This document shows, piece by piece, positions 5,587 to 10,047 of a DNA stretch of 10,047 nt. The first letter of the stretch is position 1, and each line of letters starts with the position of its first letter. A program made the position numbers and the translations under genes. The notes beneath the pieces are model-generated. The model was not told the DNA's origin, did no database searches, and saw nothing but the letters and a program-made list of their open reading frames with translations. This stretch comes from an uncultured Ruminococcus sp. (GTDB taxonomy: Bacteria > Bacillota > Clostridia > Oscillospirales > Ruminococcaceae), in assembly GCF_937915125.1 (NCBI RefSeq), contig NZ_CALDMP010000069.1, forward strand, positions 1 through 10,047. The letters run 5' to 3'.

Positions 5587-6729
5587 TTATGTTTCCAGCA
5601 TAACGCTTTTTACGGAAAGCTTATGGATTTTCCGGGCATAACAGTACATGATCAGCTCGTAGGCGGCGAGGAATATCACAAGGGAAATGATGCATACTTT
5701 CCCATCAAAATGATAGTCAGGCATTCCCTCTAAGTCGGCAAACACAAAAGTCACCATGACCTTTAACAGGATATACTGATAGGCAGTGCCAATGATAAAA
5801 CCGATATAGGAAACCGGTCTGTAGCAGGCGAGAATTGCCCGGCTGCATTCCCGCCGGGAATAACCAAACACTTTCATCATTGCCACAGTTTTGGTGTTTG
5901 CGTGGATGACACTGGTCAGAGACAGGAATAACGTCATAAATGCCAGGATCAGTCCAATGGAGATCATCATCCATGCAAAGCTTTCGCTGGCAAGCGTTTT
6001 CATAGACATGGACATCTGAGTCATTGCCGAAAAACAAAACGCCGAAAATGCAATGAAAAAGACAAGGATCTTTCTGCTCCGCAGCGTGTTCCGTTTCAGT
6101 TCCTGCAAATAGGGCGTGTCCCCGGTGTCTTTGTGACGGGGGCTGCGTTTTATGGTCTGGTATTCTTTCAGTAAGTGTAAGGACTGCTTTTTCAGCTTCA
6201 AAAAGGCGTAAAAAACGGATAGCCCCATAAAGCACAGGGTGGGTACGACAATCAGACAGATCACTATCCATAGATGAAATTGCGGCGTGATATCGGGGAG
6301 AAGTTTTTCTGCATTCTGTATCTCATAAAAATTAGGCAGATACAAAAATGTCCCCAGAAAGCCCAGGATACAGCCGATAAATACACTGCATCCGAATACC
6401 CAGAAATGTTTCGCCACCTGTATTCTGGAATATCCCAGAGCTTTTAGAATGCCCAGTTCTTTTCCATGGGTGTCGATGTAATTTTTTATGTAGAACAACA
6501 GCAGGATCACCGAGGTGACCGCCAGACAGCCGCCTGAAACAATGGCAACTACTTTGCCGCAGGCAACCTGGGCATCATACATGACCATGCCCTGAGGTGA
6601 TGTGATTGCATCTTTCACAGTGACAATATCTGCATTATAATTGAGAAACAATGCACATACAAAAACCGCACAGCAGGCGACAACGGCAATACCGAAGAGT
6701 TTGCACGCATCTTTCCATCCCACAATCAT
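5587..6729 (-). CDS. FtsX-like ABC transporter permease
   Basis: This 380-aa membrane protein is the permease partner of the adjacent ATPase. About eight hydrophobic segments are visible, near residues 11-30, 58-81, 107-131, 152-176, 220-239, 252-276, 302-326 and 345-363. The conserved cytoplasmic FtsX motif appears twice, GKELGILKALGYSR (89-102) and TKTVAMMKVFGYSR (279-292), so it holds two FtsX units. No large extracellular domain is present. The start at 6729 lies 4 bases past the ATPase stop, with GGATGG just upstream; an in-frame extension to 6789 would overlap the ATPase and is unlikely. Substrate is unknown. Related MacB/Bce-type systems move peptides, antibiotics or lipids, or sense envelope stress. 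It is shorter than many two-domain Firmicutes permeases. Confidence 0.85.
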   Translation of the reverse strand: MIVGWKDACKLFGIAVVACCAVFVCALFLNYNADIVTVKDAITSPQGMVMYDAQVACGKVVAIVSGGCLAVTSVILLLFYIKNYIDTHGKELGILKALGYSRIQVAKHFWVFGCSVFIGCILGFLGTFLYLPNFYEIQNAEKLLPDITPQFHLWIVICLIVVPTLCFMGLSVFYAFLKLKKQSLHLLKEYQTIKRSPRHKDTGDTPYLQELKRNTLRSRKILVFFIAFSAFCFSAMTQMSMSMKTLASESFAWMMISIGLILAFMTLFLSLTSVIHANTKTVAMMKVFGYSRRECSRAILACYRPVSYIGFIIGTAYQYILLKVMVTFVFADLEGMPDYHFDGKVCIISLVIFLAAYELIMYCYARKIHKLSVKSVMLET

Positions 6730-6733
6730 GCTA

Positions 6734-7426
6734 TCACCATCCGATCTCATAAGCGGTTTTCTGCGTTTCATTGTGACATATCTCGGCAATATTTCCGCTG
6801 TTCATTCTGATAATGGTTTTTGCTGTTTCGGCAATGTTCTGGTTGTGGGTGACCATGACAATGGTAAATCCCAGGGATGCGTGAAGTTTCAGGATATAGT
6901 CCAGAACTTGTCTGCCGGTATTCTCGTCCAGCGCACCCGTTGGCTCGTCCAAGAAGAGCACCTTGGGCTTTTTCGCCAGTGCTCTGGCAATGGAGACACG
7001 CTGCTGTTCGCCGCCGGAAAGAGCACCGGGATATTTTTTTCGCTGGGCAGAAAGTCCCACAGCGTCTATGATCTCATGATAATCCGGATTGTGGGCAAGG
7101 TCAGCGCCCATGCGGACATTTTGTTCCACTGTCATATTGGGCAGCAGATAATACTGCTGGAAGATGAATCCCACAGTTTCCCGGCGGAATGCCGTCAGGG
7201 AATCGTCGCTGTATGTTGTGATATCTTTTCCGTCGTAGATCACGCTGCCGCTGTCGGGACGTTCCAGTCCGGACATAATGTTCAAAAGGGTGGATTTCCC
7301 CGAACCGGATGCCCCCAGAATGACAACGAGATCGCCGTCAGCGATTGTGGTGCTGATGCCTTTTAACACTTGGGTGCTGTTTTCACGGCTGCCATAGGAT
7401 TTCACAATATTCTGCATCTCAATCAT
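6734..7426 (-). CDS. ABC transporter ATP-binding protein (MacB/LolD/BceA type)
   Basis: This 230-aa nucleotide-binding subunit powers the permease encoded just downstream. All motifs are intact: Walker A GASGSGKST (38-46), Q-loop Gln90 (IFQQ), signature LSGGEQQ (136-142), Walker B VLFLDEP (156-162), D-loop ALDE (165-168) and switch His194 (MVTHN). The sequence style and FtsX-type partner place it in the type VII/MacB-like exporter group. Its ATG at 7426 overlaps the end of the TetR gene by 8 bases, and the ribosome site (AGGAG, 7437-7441 on the minus strand) lies within that upstream gene, so translation is probably coupled. Expression should follow the TetR promoter at 8053-8081. Confidence 0.95.
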   Translation of the reverse strand: MIEMQNIVKSYGSRENSTQVLKGISTTIADGDLVVILGASGSGKSTLLNIMSGLERPDSGSVIYDGKDITTYSDDSLTAFRRETVGFIFQQYYLLPNMTVEQNVRMGADLAHNPDYHEIIDAVGLSAQRKKYPGALSGGEQQRVSIARALAKKPKVLFLDEPTGALDENTGRQVLDYILKLHASLGFTIVMVTHNQNIAETAKTIIRMNSGNIAEICHNETQKTAYEIGW

Positions 7427-8006
7427 GTTTCACATCTCCTTTGAGTTCCTTGATAATGGCTGACCCCATTTCTGTCAGCATACACCCGATTTCTGCCGGG
7501 GTAAAGCTGCACATATTGGTGGCACACAGAACGGCAATGCCGTGGGAATAGATCCATAGATGGCGATAGAGCCGTTCTGCCTGTTCACCGACAAAACCAT
7601 GGCAGGCTTTGACAGAGGCAAGAATCTGGGAGTAGTTCTCGTCGATCACCGGCAGAATATGTGTCAAGCCAGGTTTTTCCGGTCTTTCAGACATAAAGAG
7701 AAGCTGAAACAGCTTTGGTTCCTCCATGGCAAATCGGATATACTGCACGCCTACGCCCCGAAAGGCAGGAAGCTCTTTCTGGTGCAGTCCTTCGTGAATA
7801 TATTCGCTATAAAGTTTTTTTGCGGCGGCGAGTACCTCTTTCTGGACATCGTCCATGCTTTCGAACACGCTGAAAATGGGTCTTGCGGAGGAACCAAGCT
7901 TTGCACCCAGTGCTCTGGCGGTGACGGCTTCGGTTCCCTCTGTGCGTGTCATATCGAAAGCGGCCTTTATGATCTCTTCTCTTGTGAATTTCGCTTTCGG
8001 CGGCAT
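7419..8006 (-). CDS. TetR/AcrR-family transcriptional regulator
   Basis: This 195-aa one-component repressor has an N-terminal three-helix DNA-binding domain (about 8-55; FTREEIIKAAFDMTRTEG, then helix-turn-helix at about 26-48 with recognition helix near SSARPIFSVF). The rest is a helical ligand-binding domain of typical TetR length. AGGAGG on the minus strand (8013-8018) lies 6 bases before ATG 8006. It is first in an operon with the ABC ATPase (8-base overlap) and permease, so it probably senses the substrate of this transporter. Two abutting 14-bp palindromes next to its -10 box are the obvious self-operator. Ligand unknown. Confidence 0.92.
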   Translation of the reverse strand: MPPKAKFTREEIIKAAFDMTRTEGTEAVTARALGAKLGSSARPIFSVFESMDDVQKEVLAAAKKLYSEYIHEGLHQKELPAFRGVGVQYIRFAMEEPKLFQLLFMSERPEKPGLTHILPVIDENYSQILASVKACHGFVGEQAERLYRHLWIYSHGIAVLCATNMCSFTPAEIGCMLTEMGSAIIKELKGDVKHD

Positions 8007-8024
8007 TGTGGTTCCTCCTATTGT

Positions 8025-8052
8025 AAAACATACGTTTTAAAACATTTGTTTT
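8025..8052. promoter_or_regulatory. Tandem TetR operator
   Basis: Two directly abutting 14-bp sites, AAAACATACGTTTT (8025-8038) and AAAACATTTGTTTT (8039-8052), each have perfect AAAAC/GTTTT arms. They touch the -10 box and cover the expected start site of the regulator gene, so a bound dimer pair would block transcription. Confidence 0.8.
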
Positions 8053-8081
8053 ATAATAGCATATTTCTGTGGGAATGTCAA
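8053..8081 (-). promoter_or_regulatory. Promoter of the TetR-ABC operon
   Basis: On the minus strand a perfect -35 TTGACA (8076-8081) and -10 TATTAT (8053-8058) are separated by 17 bases. Initiation would fall at about 8045-8047, inside the tandem operator, with a leader of about 40 bases before ATG 8006. Confidence 0.85.
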
Positions 8082-8110
8082 TAGGGAGTTGCGTGTAAGA
8101 TAATCGTAGG

Positions 8111-8139
8111 TTGAATTCTCATGAGAATACATATATAAT
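8111..8139 (+). promoter_or_regulatory. Orphan divergent promoter with palindromic operator
   Basis: TTGAAT (8111-8116) and a perfect TATAAT (8134-8139) are 17 bases apart. Between and over the -35 edge lies a perfect 14-bp palindrome ATTCTCATGAGAAT (8115-8128). It fires away from the TetR promoter, with 29 bases between their -35 boxes, but no plus-strand gene follows; the transcript would start right at the hairpin 8145-8173. Confidence 0.55.
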
Positions 8140-8144
8140 AGCTG

Positions 8145-8173
8145 TTGAAAACGTCTCACCGGGACGTTTTCAA
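8145..8173 (+). other. Strong hairpin downstream of the orphan promoter
   Basis: TTGAAAACGTC (8145-8155) pairs perfectly with GACGTTTTCAA (8163-8173) around a 7-base loop. No clean T tract follows on either strand. It may be a 5' stem of a short RNA, a weak terminator or a repeat edge. Confidence 0.6.
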
Positions 8174-8229
8174 GATATTTCTTATTGAAAAGTTTCTACA
8201 AGGCTGTGCGGTTTTGCAAAGCCCTGCCT

Positions 8230-8259
8230 CGCCCCGGCGCAAAAGGATGCGCCGGGGTG
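8230..8259. repeat. GC-rich hairpin after the DUF6512-like gene
   Basis: CGCCCCGGCGCA (8230-8241) pairs with TGCGCCGGGGTG (8248-8259), one G-T pair, around AAAGGA. It starts 20 bases past the minus-strand stop codon at 8280. No T tract follows, so it is not a canonical terminator; the GC-rich surroundings (8200-8275) look like an inserted intergenic repeat. Confidence 0.55.
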
Positions 8260-8279
8260 CTTCGCCGCCTGCGGTGTGT

Positions 8280-8774
8280 TTATGGTGAGACGAACATGCC
8301 GAATGATGGGGGATAGAATGTGAATACGCCGAAGCATATGGCAATCAGTGCAAACAGCAGTCCGCCCAGAAGGCTGTCTCCGTGATCTTTTGGGGCACGG
8401 TGCCAGGTGAACCATGCAGTTACGGCGGCTCCGGCAACGAAGGTCAGAATATCTGCGACCAGCCAGTTCCTGCCGAAAATGCCGGTGTAGGTATAGAACA
8501 AAGCCACAATAGCCAGCATTCCCAGAAGAACTGCCTCCATCCGTGCCAGCACGTAGCCTTTCCAGCGGTGACCGACCCAGAAATATTCCCACACCGTATA
8601 GGCGAGAACCGGGAAAAAAAGCAGCTTCAGATGTTCCCAGGTGCTTTCGTTGACGGCGGAATACAGCCCTACCACACGGTTTTCCCCTGTCCAGGCATAT
8701 AAAAAATGGAGCAGCGTCCCGGTGACGATACTCCAAAAAAATCCGATCCAGACACTCCGGCGGAATTCGTTCAT
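8280..8774 (-). CDS. DUF6512-like integral membrane protein
   Basis: This 164-aa protein has about five membrane segments, near 8-27, 51-68, 80-97, 104-123 and 134-153. Between the first two lies a conserved-looking motif VNESTWEHLK (41-50), and the end carries FTFYPP (151-156). These resemble what I recall of DUF6512 membrane proteins in Firmicutes; function is unknown. GAGGTGAT on the minus strand (8780-8787) serves ATG 8774. It starts 53 bases after the cytidylate-kinase-like gene on the same strand with no convincing promoter between, so co-transcription is likely. A CTGCAT/ATGCAG inverted repeat (8787-8804) overlaps the upstream edge of the ribosome site. The gene stops within a few residues of FTFYPP, and I cannot tell whether the C-terminus is full length. 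Confidence 0.75.
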   Translation of the reverse strand: MNEFRRSVWIGFFWSIVTGTLLHFLYAWTGENRVVGLYSAVNESTWEHLKLLFFPVLAYTVWEYFWVGHRWKGYVLARMEAVLLGMLAIVALFYTYTGIFGRNWLVADILTFVAGAAVTAWFTWHRAPKDHGDSLLGGLLFALIAICFGVFTFYPPSFGMFVSP

Positions 8775-8827
8775 ACGATATCACCTCTGCATTATTTTAT
8801 GCAGGATGGTGTAAAAAATTGCAGGAT

Positions 8828-9442
8828 TTATTCTGTTTCAGCCGCCGGCAGGTGAAATTTTTGTCTGGCGGCTTCGGCAATCAGTGCGGCAGAGCCTTCT
8901 ACGCCCAGCAGATTGCTGTTGAGGAAGAGATCCCGATACCGGGTGTTGTTTACCTCACATCCGGTATGGGAACGGTAATATTCCGCCCGTGCCTTGTCCA
9001 CTTCTTCGATGATACGCTGGGGTTCAGCAGTAGTGCAGCCCAGAGTCTGGAGACTGTTGCGGATGCGTGCCTGATACGGCGCAAAAATATAGCACCGGAT
9101 GACATTTTCCCGTTCCCGGAGCAGGAAGTCTGCACAGCGGCCGATGATGACGCAGCTTTCCCGTTCAGCATGCTCCAAGACCAGCTTGCTCTGAAGCTCG
9201 TACATGCGGTCTTGTTTCAGACTGCTGCCGATGCCCAGGGGATATGCCATTTTATAATAGCCTGTGATGCCGTTCTCGCTAAAGCGCACCAGAGAACTCA
9301 TGGTTTCATCCAGGGCCTCTGCTTCCTTTTCCAGAACGCTGCGGTCATAGAGCGGTATGCCCAGTTTTTTCGCTACGGCAATGCCGATATCTCTGCCGCG
9401 GCTGCCGAACTGACGTGTGATGGTAATTACATAATTTTGCAT
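8828..9442 (-). CDS. Cytidylate-kinase-like family protein (P-loop NTPase)
   Basis: This 204-aa protein belongs to the cytidylate-kinase-like group (AAA_26 type) rather than to true Cmk. Motifs: the phosphate loop ITRQFGSRGRDIG (8-20), which deviates from GxxxxGKS; strand CVIIGRCADFLL (97-108); lid-like DKARAEYYRSHTG (149-161); and YRDLFLNSNLLG (169-180). The family presumably phosphorylates a nucleoside monophosphate, but its real substrate is not established to my knowledge. I chose ATG 9442 because AAAGGGG (9449-9455, minus) lies just upstream and homology begins there; a longer frame from 9499 runs into the promoter. A promoter is present at 9488-9516. It is probably co-transcribed with the DUF6512-like gene. 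Confidence 0.88.
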   Translation of the reverse strand: MQNYVITITRQFGSRGRDIGIAVAKKLGIPLYDRSVLEKEAEALDETMSSLVRFSENGITGYYKMAYPLGIGSSLKQDRMYELQSKLVLEHAERESCVIIGRCADFLLRERENVIRCYIFAPYQARIRNSLQTLGCTTAEPQRIIEEVDKARAEYYRSHTGCEVNNTRYRDLFLNSNLLGVEGSAALIAEAARQKFHLPAAETE

Positions 9443-9487
9443 GAAAAAGCCCCTTTCTGTTGTTATTTTGCTGATTGATCTATGTTC

Positions 9488-9516
9488 ATCATACCACAAT
9501 TTCCGCCCCTTGTCTA
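9488..9516 (-). promoter_or_regulatory. Promoter of the cytidylate-kinase-like gene
   Basis: On the minus strand TAGACA (9511-9516) and TATGAT (9488-9493) are 17 bases apart, with extended -10 TGTGG. The 11-mer CGGAAATTGTG in the spacer (9495-9505) is identical to, and in the same register as, one in the pncA promoter (892-902). Leader about 40 bases. Confidence 0.75.
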
Positions 9517-9553
9517 TAGGGTATTTTTGACGATTGATTTTCGCTTTTCTCGC

Positions 9554-9631
9554 AAAACTTAGGCACTATGCAGGAAATAATTAACTAGCATCTTCAAAGC
9601 ACAATAAAGTTCGTCAAAATGCCTAAGTTTT
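9554..9631. repeat. 78-bp element bounded by 12-bp inverted repeats
   Basis: AAAACTTAGGCA (9554-9565) and TGCCTAAGTTTT (9620-9631) are perfect reverse complements around a 54-base AT-rich interior. No coding frame is inside. I see no obvious target-site duplication. The stretch 9632-9739 that follows holds no gene; a TATAAT at 9654-9659 has no good -35. Confidence 0.6.
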
Positions 9632-9739
9632 ATTACCGTAATATCTTGATACGTATAATCTCCGAAACGCTTTGTGCTATTCTAAACCTGAAAACGTCAT
9701 GTCGATTTTTACAATTTGATTACAAACTGGGAAAATCCA

Positions 9740-9768
9740 TTGCAATTTCCTTCCATATCGTGTATAAT
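9740..9768 (+). promoter_or_regulatory. Promoter of the 47-aa small protein gene
   Basis: TTGCAA (9740-9745) and a perfect TATAAT (9763-9768) are 17 bases apart. Initiation near 9775 gives a leader of about 43 bases. Confidence 0.75.
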
Positions 9769-9817
9769 AAAACAGAGAACAATACTCGGATTTCGAAGGA
9801 TTGAAAGGAGTGCACAC

Positions 9818-9961
9818 ATGAAAAAGATTCTTTTGCTGACCATTCAGACAGCTGCCATATGGGTCGCTTTGGCAATGTTGGTACATGCATGGAATGGTGT
9901 GCATGTGAACAATTGGGAACTGCATTCTTTTCATGTGGGTTCATCGTTTTCCGGGATGTAA
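9818..9961 (+). CDS. Small hydrophobic protein (47 aa), unknown
   Basis: I do not recognise this product. It begins with a lysine pair and a hydrophobic stretch (MKKILLLTIQTAAIWVALAM, 1-20, extending to about Val22) that could be an uncleaved membrane anchor or a signal peptide. A short tail follows, rich in His, Asn, Ser and Trp (AWNGVHVNNWELHSFHVG, 24-41). The gene is supported by a consensus-like promoter (9740-9768) and a good ribosome site GAAAGGAG (9803-9810) 7 bases before ATG 9818; a longer in-frame start at 9716 lies upstream of that promoter and is unlikely. It stands alone; what follows is repeat-like DNA. It might be a small membrane regulator, a toxin-like peptide or an exported peptide, but nothing in the sequence decides between these. 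Confidence 0.65.
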   Translation: MKKILLLTIQTAAIWVALAMLVHAWNGVHVNNWELHSFHVGSSFSGM

Positions 9962-9964
9962 AAA

Positions 9965-10047
9965 AGGGCAATATTTGCTTGAAATATCAGAATTTAGGGC
10001 AATACCGCACAAAGATTGTGCGTCAGATGCGCCGTCAGATTTTTCGT
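9965..10047 (+). repeat. Edge of a probable dispersed repeat (partial)
   Basis: AGGGCAATA occurs twice (9965-9973 and 9996-10004). A perfect hairpin GCACAA-AGA-TTGTGC (10007-10021) and two copies of CGTCAGAT 12 bases apart (10021-10028, 10033-10040) follow, before the window ends. The density of short repeats and lack of a reading frame suggest the start of an intergenic repeat element. Confidence 0.4.

Noticed and set aside
6641..7366. 241-codon plus-strand frame opposite the ABC ATPase
   Set aside because: The ATPase on the other strand has every ABC motif; the antisense frame lacks signals.
8182..8784. 200-codon minus-strand frame overlapping the DUF6512-like gene
   Set aside because: Arg/His/Cys-rich with no membrane pattern; it runs through the GC-rich hairpin, while the overlapping frame has clean membrane segments.
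8819..9478. 219-codon plus-strand frame opposite the cytidylate-kinase-like gene
   Set aside because: The minus strand carries family motifs, ribosome site and promoter; this is its shadow.

Overview
The window looks like chromosomal DNA of a low-to-mid GC Gram-positive anaerobe. A Ruminococcus-like member of the Clostridia (Oscillospirales) is the best guess. The basis is the 5S and 23S sequence style, Shine-Dalgarno sites of the AGGAGG type, consensus sigma-A promoters with extended -10 boxes, a CIRCE/HrcA heat-shock operator, an FtsX-type ABC transporter under a TetR repressor, a DUF6512-like membrane protein and a cytidylate-kinase-like protein. The lineage is an inference; no database search was possible.

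Layout. (1) 1-640: the 3' tip of a 23S rRNA gene, then tRNA-Lys(CTT), tRNA-Glu(CTC), 5S rRNA and tRNA-Asn(GTT), closed by an intrinsic terminator. A perfect consensus promoter sits between the 23S end and tRNA-Lys, so the tRNA/5S tail can be transcribed separately. (2) 637-783 (minus) may be the 3' remnant of a lost gene with its terminator. (3) 881-4076: a plus-strand operon with promoter, nicotinamidase (pncA), nicotinate phosphoribosyltransferase (pncB), a histidinol-phosphate-type aminotransferase (hisC) and a strong terminator. The first two genes turn nicotinamide into nicotinate mononucleotide for NAD salvage. (4) 4111-4254: an intergenic mosaic of three palindromic repeat units. (5) 4325-5579: a CIRCE operator and two tandem hsp20 small heat-shock genes, ending in a bidirectional terminator shared with the convergent operon. 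(6) 8081-5587 (minus): promoter with a tandem palindromic operator, TetR regulator, ABC ATPase and FtsX-like permease, all tightly coupled. (7) 8111-8280: a plus-strand promoter-like site with a perfect palindrome and a hairpin but no gene, then a GC-rich hairpin. (8) 9516-8280 (minus): a cytidylate-kinase-like protein followed by a DUF6512-like membrane protein. (9) 9517-10047: an AT-rich stretch with a 78-bp inverted-repeat element, a 47-codon membrane or secreted peptide gene with its own promoter, and the start of what looks like a dispersed repeat.

Most genes are housekeeping or ordinary accessory functions. I see no defence system, phage, plasmid origin, transposase gene or CRISPR array. 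The most interesting signals are regulatory and non-coding: the palindromic core of the tRNA/5S promoter, the tandem TetR operator, the CIRCE with an extra half-site plus a second dyad, the orphan promoter/palindrome/hairpin at 8111-8173, an identical 11-mer in the same register in two promoters, the possible gene conversion between the hsp20 copies, and the 47-aa small protein.
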